Assembly (NCBI GenBank): GCA_934271365.1
Contig: CAKQRI010000042.1
Span: 1-13,250 of the forward strand
DNA from: an uncultured Spirochaetales bacterium
GTDB lineage: Bacteria > Spirochaetota > Spirochaetia > Sphaerochaetales > Sphaerochaetaceae
DNA: 13,250 nt
Direction: 5' to 3'
Positions within the stretch are counted from its first letter, which is position 1, and each line of letters opens with the position of its first letter. The notes under the pieces are model-generated. The model was given only the letters and a program-made list of their open reading frames with translations, made no database searches and was not told the origin of the DNA. Below, in pieces: positions 7,112-13,250 of this stretch. The translations under genes were made by a program, and so were the position numbers.

Positions 7112-7747
7112 ATGAAAAAGAATAGTGAAGAATCCCTGAAGTCTATGGTCTATAAGTCTATGTATACAGATATACTGGAGGGAAAATACCCTCCAGGAAG
7201 CGTATTCACGGAGAAAGAGCTTGTAGAGAAATACAGCATATCAAAGTCTCCTATCAGAGAAGCTCTTATAGAACTCAGCAATGAAGGATTCCTCAAGTCA
7301 ATTCCTCGTTATGGCTATGAAGTTCTTGCTGTTTCATCTGAAGAAATTGATGAGGTCAAGATCATAAGGATAATACTTGAGACTGGTGGGCTAAACTATT
7401 ACTTTGATAAGATTACAGCAGATGATATTGCAAATCTCAGAGCACTTCTTTCAGAGAAAAGAGAAGAAGAAATCAGCCTTTTAAGCCACTGGGAAAGAAA
7501 CACTCATTTTCATCTTTCCCTTGCTGAATGCTATGGCAATGCTGTTCTGGTCAGCAAGCTTAAAAGCTGCTTTTCAACAATGACAAGAGCATACACCCAG
7601 TACCAGTTCAAGAGACATAACAAAGCAAGTTTCAAGGGTGAAGGAACAAACCATCGGGCTCTTCTTGCTGCAATAGAAAAAGGCAGCAAAGATGAAGCTC
7701 TTTCCATCCTTGCTGCCGATATAAACGATTTTGTAAGCGGAAGCTAA
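7112..7747 (+). CDS. GntR-family transcriptional regulator (FCD/FadR subfamily)
   Basis: The product is 211 residues, the usual size for this subfamily. Residues 10-75 form the winged helix: ILEGKYPPGSVFTEKEL, then SKSPIREAL and LSNEGFLK, the hallmark GntR recognition segment. Residues 80-208 resemble the helical FCD effector domain. In metal-binding FCD proteins the ligands are Asp-x3-His, His and His; here the aligned residues look like Asn130, His134, His181 and Asp203, so metal binding may be altered. The frame extends to a TTG at 7022, but that 30-residue extension is AT-rich and hydrophobic and would precede the promoter, so ATG 7112 is preferred. The gene is divergent from the pyr operon and convergent with the peptide/cysteine operon; the latter is the more natural target, since FCD regulators usually sense small carboxylates or amino acids. 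The ligand is unknown. Confidence 0.88.
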   Translation: MKKNSEESLKSMVYKSMYTDILEGKYPPGSVFTEKELVEKYSISKSPIREALIELSNEGFLKSIPRYGYEVLAVSSEEIDEVKIIRIILETGGLNYYFDKITADDIANLRALLSEKREEEISLLSHWERNTHFHLSLAECYGNAVLVSKLKSCFSTMTRAYTQYQFKRHNKASFKGEGTNHRALLAAIEKGSKDEALSILAADINDFVSGS

Positions 7748-7753
7748 TCTTCC
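7739..7753. repeat. Small hairpin over the convergent stop codons
   Basis: GGAAG (7739-7743) and CTTCC (7749-7753) form a perfect stem; two further G-C pairs are possible with a bulged A. The loop contains both stop codons of the converging genes. No T-tract follows on either strand, so it is at best a weak bidirectional transcription end. Confidence 0.3.
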
Positions 7754-9021
7754 AGCATCAATGAGAGAATTTCCTTATCTGTCTCTCTCATTCCTTCTTT
7801 TCCCATCTGGCCGAATGCCTTGATTGTCTTCTCTACATCTTTCTTCACAAGGCCATCTCCGCTCTGAAAAGCCCTCTTTTCTTCAAGGCTCATCTCCATC
7901 GCAAGTATTGCAGCTTCAAGAGATGATGAGATTTTTGCAGCACATGATGCTTTCGCGCCATCACAGACAATGCCGCCTACCATAGCAAGCGTATTCGAGA
8001 CAGCGGCACCTATTTCACTCTCTCCACCACCCATCAGAAATGCAATGCCTGCAGAAGCTCCAGCAGATGCAGAAACAGCTCCGCAGTATGCAGAAAGCGG
8101 ACCAATATACTTCTTCTGATGAATTGCTGTAAGGTTTGAAAGCGCAAGAGCTCTGAGTACCTCTTCTTCTGTTGATCCAAGATATTCACCATACTCAACA
8201 ACAGGCAGTGATACTGTAAGCCCCTGATTGCCGCTTCCGCTGTTGATTACAACAGGAAGAGAGCAACCAGACATTCTGGCATCAGAACCAGCACTGGCAT
8301 AAGCACGGGCACGGATTCTTACATCATCCCAGTCATACAGCTTCTTAAGAGTCTTTCCGATAGAGCATCCATAGTTCTTTCTGAGACCTTCCTCTGCAAT
8401 TGCCTTATTAAGTGCAATCTGCCGTTCAAGAGGCTTTTTAATATCATCAATCGGAACTTCCCTTGCATATTTCAGAATATGGGATAGAGAAAGCTCATCT
8501 CTTAGCTTATCCAGATCCGCTTCACTTGCTGATGGCTCCTCTCTTGAAGAAACAACAACGCCATTCTTCTTCAATGAATAAAGCTCATCATGACACTCTA
8601 CAAGAGTAGCTTCAGCTGATTCATCTCCTGAATAGACTGCAGCTGAGATATAAAGCCCCGGAATACCCTCAGCAAGAGATACTGTGCAGTAATTGCTATC
8701 GAGAAGTTCTCTTGTCTTCTTTCTGACATCATCATTCACTGTAGAGAGCACTTCAAGATGAAGTGACGCAGTTCCACCAAGAGCTCCGAGGATTGCAGCA
8801 GCCTCAATGCCTTTCATCCCACCAGAATTCGGCACTGTCACACTCTTAACATTCTTAATCACATTTCCAGAGCAGCTTACATGGATTCTCTCTGGCTCCT
8901 TTCCAAGAGCCTCTCTCGCTGATGCTGATGCAAAGGCAATAGCAACTGGCTCGGTACAGCCGAGTGCAGGCTTAAGCTCTGCATTCAGAATCTTCGTATA
9001 ATCTTCAAAATATTTTTCCAT
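7744..9021 (-). CDS. cyuA: L-cysteine desulfidase / serine-dehydratase-like [4Fe-4S] lyase (CyuA, UPF0597)
   Basis: Members of this family use a [4Fe-4S] cluster to eliminate sulfide (or water) from L-cysteine (or L-serine), giving pyruvate and ammonia. The 425-residue product has the N-terminal ALGCTEP motif (Cys22) and Cys313, Cys353 and Cys360. The 40- and 7-residue spacings of the last three match what I recall for the cluster ligands of the archaeal desulfidase. SGSGNQG (261-267) and the CDGAKASC segment (353-360) are also typical. The start ATG shares one base with the stop of the dipeptidase gene (TGATG) and has AAGGA nine bases upstream, so the two are co-translated. It is the last gene of its operon. 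Cysteine is the favoured substrate, but serine or a related amino acid cannot be excluded. The enzyme should be cytosolic and oxygen-sensitive. Confidence 0.88.
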   Translation of the reverse strand: MEKYFEDYTKILNAELKPALGCTEPVAIAFASASAREALGKEPERIHVSCSGNVIKNVKSVTVPNSGGMKGIEAAAILGALGGTASLHLEVLSTVNDDVRKKTRELLDSNYCTVSLAEGIPGLYISAAVYSGDESAEATLVECHDELYSLKKNGVVVSSREEPSASEADLDKLRDELSLSHILKYAREVPIDDIKKPLERQIALNKAIAEEGLRKNYGCSIGKTLKKLYDWDDVRIRARAYASAGSDARMSGCSLPVVINSGSGNQGLTVSLPVVEYGEYLGSTEEEVLRALALSNLTAIHQKKYIGPLSAYCGAVSASAGASAGIAFLMGGGESEIGAAVSNTLAMVGGIVCDGAKASCAAKISSSLEAAILAMEMSLEEKRAFQSGDGLVKKDVEKTIKAFGQMGKEGMRETDKEILSLMLED

Positions 9022-10379
9022 CAGTTCAATTCCTTATCTAAGTATACAAGTGACTTAGCATAAATCATAAATCCATTCTTCATTCTCTCAATCTGCACTG
9101 ATTCATTTCTCTGGTGTGCTCTGCCCTGCCCCTGAGGAAATGGGGGCGTGACATTGCCAAGAGGAGACCCCATTCCGAAAGCCACAGCAGGCTGCATCTC
9201 TCTTGCATATGTTCCACCAGCCATTATATAAGGTGCACGATCTGATCCATATACAGAATTCGAAATCTCATTCAGAGCCATTATAGTAGGTGTAAGCTCG
9301 ACTTTATAGCCATCTGTAGAACCAAGAAGAACAGCATTATCAAATGTCTTCTTAACTCCAGCAAAGACTTCAAGAGGCCTTGCTGTGAAAGGAAGTCGTG
9401 AATTGACTTTGACATGCAGTACTCTTCCTTCTGCTGATACTTCTGTTATTACCATTGTAAGACGCCCTGATTCCTCATCATTCACATCTACTCCAAGACC
9501 AGTACCATAGAAATCCGTAAATGATTCATGAAGCTTAGCTAATTCTGGTTCAGCTTCAAGCAGTCCATTATCTGAAAGATAGCCAAGAAGCTTTGAGAAT
9601 GCACATTCACCGCCTTCTGGAGTTGCACTGTGGCGTCCCTTTCCTATAGCAATGACCTTATTGCCGTCAATAATGATATCTTCCCGCCCACTGAGTCCAG
9701 AGGCATCAGAGAGTACTGCCTCAGCACGGTCAATAACACCAGTGCCAAGTCCTGCGCTTATGGAGATAATGGCATCGGAGTATAAGACAAGGGGGATTTC
9801 ATATCTTAAGCTTGCCTTCTCTCCATAGGCTACAGGAAAACCTGAATCAGGCACAAGCGTAAGCAGAGCACCATTTCCATTAGGAAAAGCGATAGGAACG
9901 TCATACATTCCAATCTCTTCTGCTGATCCGACAAGGAGAACGAAGTCATGCAGATTATCATAATGCTTTTCCTTCAGATACCTCAGCGCATAAAGAACCG
10001 CAATCCCTGCACCTTTGTTATCTGTGCTGCCCCTGCCAACGAGATGTCCCTCCTTCAGAAAGAGCTCAAATGGGCTTCTCTCCCACTCTCCATCTGCTGG
10101 AACCACATCTCCATGACAGGCAATTGCAATGGCTCCTTTATCAGAAGAACCTTTAATGGAGCCCTTTACAAATACATTCTTTATAAGAGATGACTCAAGG
10201 CCATATTTTGCCATGAGAGCCTTTATATACAAAAGCATCTCATAACAAGGCCTTCCGAATGGATAGCCATCCTTATCAGGCTCAGCGACACTAGGAATAG
10301 CAACATAACCTTTCAGGTCTTCAATATATTCATCTAGATGATTTTCCCACCAAAGTGAAAGCTCATTATTATCTATCAT
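9021..10379 (-). CDS. pepV: M20-family dipeptidase (PepV/Sapep-like)
   Basis: This is a cytosolic dizinc peptidase expected to cleave dipeptides. Counting from the preferred start, the metal set is complete: CHGDVV (His89, Asp91), STDNKG (Asp120), SAEEIG (Glu154 general base, Glu155), Asp178 in VPDSG, and His422 in GRAHQRNE. GGTYAR and HSATPEGG are characteristic of the PepV branch, as is the length of 452 residues. An upstream ATG at 10394 would add five residues but has no ribosome binding site. ATG 10379 has GAGGTG five bases ahead, so that start is chosen. It lies 27 bases after the solute-binding protein gene and overlaps cyuA by one base. This pairing suggests that dipeptides are cut and one released amino acid, probably cysteine, passes to CyuA. 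PepV-like enzymes have broad specificity, so the true substrate is open. Confidence 0.9.
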   Translation of the reverse strand: MIDNNELSLWWENHLDEYIEDLKGYVAIPSVAEPDKDGYPFGRPCYEMLLYIKALMAKYGLESSLIKNVFVKGSIKGSSDKGAIAIACHGDVVPADGEWERSPFELFLKEGHLVGRGSTDNKGAGIAVLYALRYLKEKHYDNLHDFVLLVGSAEEIGMYDVPIAFPNGNGALLTLVPDSGFPVAYGEKASLRYEIPLVLYSDAIISISAGLGTGVIDRAEAVLSDASGLSGREDIIIDGNKVIAIGKGRHSATPEGGECAFSKLLGYLSDNGLLEAEPELAKLHESFTDFYGTGLGVDVNDEESGRLTMVITEVSAEGRVLHVKVNSRLPFTARPLEVFAGVKKTFDNAVLLGSTDGYKVELTPTIMALNEISNSVYGSDRAPYIMAGGTYAREMQPAVAFGMGSPLGNVTPPFPQGQGRAHQRNESVQIERMKNGFMIYAKSLVYLDKELN

Positions 10380-10406
10380 AGTGTCACCTCGCATTTTTAT
10401 TTTATC

Positions 10407-11981
10407 TTAGTAAAGAATTCCAAGCTCTGTAGCTGTCTTTACGCCTTCGTCATTCCAAGCCTGTCCGCCAAGAGCCTTGAACTGCTCAATGAATGCTGCC
10501 CAAGTTGTTGGATTGAGCTCCTTGTTCTTAGAAGCAAACTCGAGAACTGACTGCTCATAGAATCTCTTCAGGTCTCCGCTTGGAAGTGGAAGAAGGTCAA
10601 CACCTGCCTGCTTAATCCATGGCTGAGCCTGCATCTCTCTGAGTGTTGTGAGAGCTGACATAGGCTTCTTTGAAACAGCTGTTACATAAGATGGATATCT
10701 TGACTGCAGCTCTGCTTCACCCCAATAGAATGCAAGGCCCTTGAGCTGTAGAAGAGGCTGCATCTCAGACTTTGTAAATCCCTTAGAAGGATCAGCAAGG
10801 CCCTTAACAGAAGGTACACCATTCTCATCGAATACGAAGTTTACACCCTCTTCACCCCAGCCGATTGCATAGTAGCCAGGACCAGACATCCATTCAAGAA
10901 GTCTTGCAATTGCTTCCTTCTTCTCTTTTGTGATCTTTGAGTTGATAGCAATAACACCATCATTGACATTTGTATAAACACCAACTGCGCTCTTGCCCTC
11001 TGGTCCTACAGGAGGAGCGATTACAATCCATTCACCATCTGGGAAGTTCTTATCAAATGGAGCATAGTTGCTCTCTGATGCATATGATGCATGCTGCTCT
11101 CTCATCATGCCATACTTGCCAGCCTTCCAGTTTGCCTTGAAGTCATCCTTCTTCTGGCTGAGCCAGTTAGGATCGATAACGCCTTCATCACACATCTTAA
11201 TGATGAATGAAAGAGCATCATAGTATTCTGGCTTCAGGATATTGAGACCTGCACTCTCTTTAGAAAGATCCCAAGTACCTGCACATCCGAATGCACCGAA
11301 GAATGGATCAAGACGTCTGCCAAGACCTTCCTCATAAGCTGTAATCTCAATGAATGTACCATAGCCATATGTATCGTTCTTACCATTTCCATCTGGATCA
11401 TCATATGTGAAAGCTTTCATTACATTCATGTAATCATCAAGTGTTACAGGAATGTCGAGGCCAAGCTTATCGAGCCAGTCCTTTCTGATGAGAATGCCTT
11501 CATTCTTCTTAATCTCTCCTGTTGATGGTGCAAATCCATAGATATGGCCATTGTATGTTGCATATGCGAAAGAATCCTGATTGTACATCTTTGCTGTTCT
11601 TTCAGGCATCATAGCAAACATATCATCAACTGGAGCAAGAAGACCCTGCTTTGCAAGGTTGACCATTACAGGGCGGCGGATGCTCATCATATCAGGAAGT
11701 GCATCAGCAGCTCCTGCAGCGTTCATCTTAACGTCTCTATCTGTAGAGCTTGACGGCAGTGGAGTGAGAACGAGGTTGATTCCAAGCTCATTTCTTATCC
11801 TCTCATATACAAACCAGTCAGCTGGTGGAGAGCCTGCTTCTACGATTGCTGGGTTATACCAGAATGTGATTGTTACAAGATCATCATCCTTCTTAGCCTT
11901 CTCCTTGCTTCCTTCTGCAAAGAGTGATGTTACTGCTAACATCAGAGCTAAGAGTACAACTAAAGTCTTCTTCAGTTTCAT
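10407..11981 (-). CDS. ABC-transporter extracellular solute-binding protein (family 1, LplA-like)
   Basis: The 524-residue product has a Sec signal peptide (MKLKKTLVVLLALMLA, likely cut after SLFA at residue 22) and no lipobox cysteine, so it is predicted to be a soluble periplasmic protein. ITFWYNP near residue 40, ADALPDMMSI, the calcium-loop-like DPDGNGKNDTYG and WKAGKYGMM are typical of the large family 1 binding proteins related to LplA, which usually bind oligosaccharides or other polar solutes. AAAGGAG precedes the ATG. It lies between the URO-D-like gene and the dipeptidase gene, with 23- and 27-base gaps. No permease or ATPase gene is in the window, so it must share a transporter encoded elsewhere. 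Its company suggests a peptide or thiol ligand, but the sequence family does not show this. Confidence 0.88.
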   Translation of the reverse strand: MKLKKTLVVLLALMLAVTSLFAEGSKEKAKKDDDLVTITFWYNPAIVEAGSPPADWFVYERIRNELGINLVLTPLPSSSTDRDVKMNAAGAADALPDMMSIRRPVMVNLAKQGLLAPVDDMFAMMPERTAKMYNQDSFAYATYNGHIYGFAPSTGEIKKNEGILIRKDWLDKLGLDIPVTLDDYMNVMKAFTYDDPDGNGKNDTYGYGTFIEITAYEEGLGRRLDPFFGAFGCAGTWDLSKESAGLNILKPEYYDALSFIIKMCDEGVIDPNWLSQKKDDFKANWKAGKYGMMREQHASYASESNYAPFDKNFPDGEWIVIAPPVGPEGKSAVGVYTNVNDGVIAINSKITKEKKEAIARLLEWMSGPGYYAIGWGEEGVNFVFDENGVPSVKGLADPSKGFTKSEMQPLLQLKGLAFYWGEAELQSRYPSYVTAVSKKPMSALTTLREMQAQPWIKQAGVDLLPLPSGDLKRFYEQSVLEFASKNKELNPTTWAAFIEQFKALGGQAWNDEGVKTATELGILY

Positions 11982-12004
11982 CTTATACTCCTTTATTAAT
12001 GATT

Positions 12005-12964
12005 CTATTCTCTAGCAGCTTCAACTGCTGCTTTGATTCTATTCCTATCCTGGTCTGTAGCAAGTGTGCAATCAGCACCAAGAATATAAGGGATGCCAGC
12101 CATTCTCTTCTTGAGGCTTCTTACCTCATTCTGGATCTCTTCTATGCTGCCATTTTCCATAATTCCACCACGGTGCTCAAGTCCACCAAGCATAACCTTG
12201 CCAGGGAACATCTTAACACCCTCTTCAAGTGGAATATTATTCTCATATACACCCCAGTTGACGGCATCTGTATATGGAGCGTATGAAGCAAAGCGTCCGA
12301 AATCAAGATCCTTCTTGCAGAGATGGAGAATGACCTTTCCACCAGCTTCCTTAGCAGCCTGCATTACAGCCTTGTCATATGGGCTCTCGATTATATCGGC
12401 CTCTTCTCTTGTCCAGAGACTCTTCTCTCCTCCTAGCACTGCGTAGAAAATACCTTTGCAGCCGACCTTTATGACTTCTTCAACCAGGTAGCAGAGAGAC
12501 TCTGTGATTTTCTTCACAGCATCCTCTACAGCTACAGGATTCTCTCTGAAGAACCTAGTCTCAAGAGCTCTGATCTCTGGAAGAGACTGGTACTGAGGTC
12601 TCATTGAATGGCCTAGAGATGCAATGACCCCCTGTATTGTACAGATCGGGTAAGCATCTGGATCGGCTTTATCAAGAATTGCTTTTACAAGATCTGCTTC
12701 TTTCTGGACAAAATCAGAATTTCTTCCCTGAACCGTGATTCTATTATAATCCTCAGCCCTATAAACATCAGGATTTGATGGGAATGCATTCTCATTCATT
12801 ATCTTTATGATATCTGTGTCTGTATCCTTAAAGAACTTAAGATGTGCTTTGACACATGGATCTCCGAATTTCTCATCAGCTGGAAAATGGAGAGAAAAAC
12901 AAGATGGTACTGCTTCGAGACTCTCACCATTGAAATTGCGCTCAACAAGCTCTCTCTTTGTCAT
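12005..12964 (-). CDS. URO-D superfamily protein with MtaA/CmuA-type zinc motif
   Basis: The 319-residue product belongs to the uroporphyrinogen-decarboxylase fold (N-terminus MTKRELVERNFNGESLEAVP, end ILGADCTLATD). It carries the HxC...C zinc set of methylcobamide:thiol methyltransferases such as MtaA, MtbA and CmuA: His214, Cys216 and Cys299. True HemE enzymes lack this set, and no haem genes are nearby, so I call it a methyltransferase-type homologue; such enzymes move a methyl group between a corrinoid and a thiol. No corrinoid protein gene is seen in the window. It is the first gene of the operon that continues with the binding protein, dipeptidase and desulfidase genes. GAGGT precedes the ATG at a suitable distance. 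The substrate is unknown; a thiol fits both the zinc motif and the neighbouring cysteine lyase. Confidence 0.82.
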   Translation of the reverse strand: MTKRELVERNFNGESLEAVPSCFSLHFPADEKFGDPCVKAHLKFFKDTDTDIIKIMNENAFPSNPDVYRAEDYNRITVQGRNSDFVQKEADLVKAILDKADPDAYPICTIQGVIASLGHSMRPQYQSLPEIRALETRFFRENPVAVEDAVKKITESLCYLVEEVIKVGCKGIFYAVLGGEKSLWTREEADIIESPYDKAVMQAAKEAGGKVILHLCKKDLDFGRFASYAPYTDAVNWGVYENNIPLEEGVKMFPGKVMLGGLEHRGGIMENGSIEEIQNEVRSLKKRMAGIPYILGADCTLATDQDRNRIKAAVEAARE

Positions 12965-12981
12965 ATCTACCTCATATATTT

Positions 12982-13003
12982 GTAATATCTTAGTAATATC
13001 TTA
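12982..13003. repeat. Perfect 11-bp tandem repeat in the operon promoter
   Basis: GTAATATCTTA occurs twice head-to-tail (12982-12992 and 12993-13003). The period is one helical turn, so both copies face the same side of the DNA. The repeat covers the -10 element and start region of the minus-strand operon, a good place for a repressor site. The AT-rich composition means chance is possible. Confidence 0.6.
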
Positions 13004-13008
13004 TACCA
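13000..13008 (-). promoter_or_regulatory. Extended -10 promoter of the URO-D/binding-protein/dipeptidase/desulfidase operon
   Basis: On the minus strand TGGTATAAG (13008-13000) fits an extended -10 (TGnTATAAT) with one mismatch. TTGAAA lies upstream but only 14 bases away, too close for a normal -35. The start would be near 12993, giving a 5' UTR of about 30 bases with GAGGT before the ATG at 12964. Confidence 0.4.
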
Positions 13009-13082
13009 ACATCAAAGTTTTTCAACTGTTTTTCTGAAAAAAATAGCATTTTAGTAGGATTTATTTCCTTTGAAAAAAGAAT

Positions 13083-13215
13083 CAGGTCTATTTTTTATTC
13101 TAAAAGTAAGCGGTAAATAAATAACTCGACCTGTGCGGATGAACTATACATAGGAGCATAAAGTTCTGTGATGAGGAGCTGTTTCATAAGTCAGACTTAA
13201 GGAGCAGCTCTTTTT
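13083..13215 (+). ncRNA. Possible small structured RNA or leader RNA ending in a terminator
   Basis: Three inverted repeats follow one another on the plus strand: CAGGTC (13083-13088) with GACCTG (13128-13133); CATAG with CTGTG (about 13148-13169, one G-U pair); and the terminator hairpin at 13173-13213. No protein-coding gene lies on this strand between the divergent operon and the hairpin. The stretch could be an independent small RNA or the 5' leader of the gene beyond the right edge. I do not recognise a known riboswitch or RNA family in it, and no convincing promoter was found, so the 5' end is a guess. Confidence 0.3.
13173..13215 (+). terminator. Long terminator-like hairpin
   Basis: GAGCTG (13176-13181) pairs with CAGCTC (13205-13210). 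The pairing continues inward through TTTC/GGAG (with G-U pairs) and TAAGT/ACTTA, broken only by one A-A mismatch, to a CAG loop. Five Ts follow (13211-13215). The T-tract is on the plus strand only, so it would end plus-strand transcripts. Confidence 0.7.
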
Positions 13216-13240
13216 CTTTGCTTAAATCGTTATGATAGAA

Positions 13241-13249
13241 TGCTATAAT
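13241..13249 (+). promoter_or_regulatory. Consensus extended -10 promoter at the right edge
   Basis: TGCTATAAT is a perfect extended -10 element (TGn plus TATAAT). There is no strong -35 at 17 bases, which extended -10 promoters tolerate. It would drive a plus-strand gene beyond the window, starting just after the terminator hairpin. Confidence 0.5.
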
Positions 13250-13250
13250 A

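Noticed and set aside
10380..10394. Earlier ATG for the dipeptidase gene
   Set aside because: No ribosome binding site before it, and GAGGTG inside the extension serves the ATG at 10379.
11581..12015. 144-codon plus-strand open frame opposite the solute-binding protein
   Set aside because: It mirrors the signal peptide and N-terminal domain of a convincing gene; no ribosome binding site or family motif.
12005..12964. Annotation as uroporphyrinogen decarboxylase HemE
   Set aside because: The HxC...C zinc residues fit MtaA/CmuA-type methyltransferases, and no haem-synthesis genes are nearby.
13083..13215. Known riboswitch, T-box, tmRNA or SRP RNA
   Set aside because: I looked for their conserved core motifs, such as the T-box AGGGTGGNACCGCG, and found none.

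Overview
The window looks like a chromosomal segment of a low-to-moderate GC, diderm bacterium, most likely a host-associated spirochaete (Treponema / Sphaerochaetaceae type). Three things suggest this: the aspartate carbamoyltransferase catalytic and regulatory chains are fused in one gene, an arrangement I know from Treponema and Thermotoga; the periplasmic binding protein has a plain Sec signal peptide without a lipobox cysteine; and a PD-(D/E)XK 'transposase-like' nuclease gene of a type common in gut and oral anaerobes is present. The taxonomic call is an inference.

Left edge (1-843): the last 24 codons and the right terminal end of an IS3-family insertion sequence run into the 3' end of a PD-(D/E)XK nuclease-like gene on the minus strand. 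The last five codons and the stop of that gene lie inside the IS end, so the gene appears to have been truncated by the insertion.

Pyrimidine operon (885-7016, minus strand): the transcription order is pyrBI (fused), pyrE, pyrF, pyrDK (fused), pyrC. Spacing is tight, with ATGA overlaps at pyrE/pyrF and pyrDK/pyrC. Together the five genes encode every step from carbamoyl phosphate plus aspartate to UMP; carbamoyl-phosphate synthetase is not in the window. The operon is preceded by a compact leader: a sigma70-like promoter, a Shine-Dalgarno-led 21-codon leader ORF full of T-runs, then an intrinsic terminator (8-bp stem, nine Ts) that ends one base before the pyrBI ribosome binding site. This has the architecture of UTP-sensitive, translation-coupled attenuation as known for enterobacterial pyrBI and pyrE.

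Regulator (7112-7747, plus strand): a GntR/FCD-family repressor-like gene is divergent from the pyr operon and overlaps the last gene of the next operon tail-to-tail by four bases.

Second operon (7744-12964, minus strand): the transcription order is a zinc-motif URO-D/MtaA-like methyltransferase homologue, a solute-binding protein, a PepV-like M20 dipeptidase, and a CyuA-like [4Fe-4S] L-cysteine desulfidase. A reasonable but unproven reading is uptake and breakdown of a cysteine- or thiol-containing peptide, with pyruvate, ammonia and sulfide as end products. Its promoter region has a perfect 11-bp tandem repeat over an extended -10 element.

Right edge (12965-13250): there is no recognisable protein gene. 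The stretch holds the promoter of the second operon, then plus-strand inverted repeats ending in a long terminator-like hairpin (a possible small RNA or leader RNA), then a consensus extended -10 promoter pointing out of the window.
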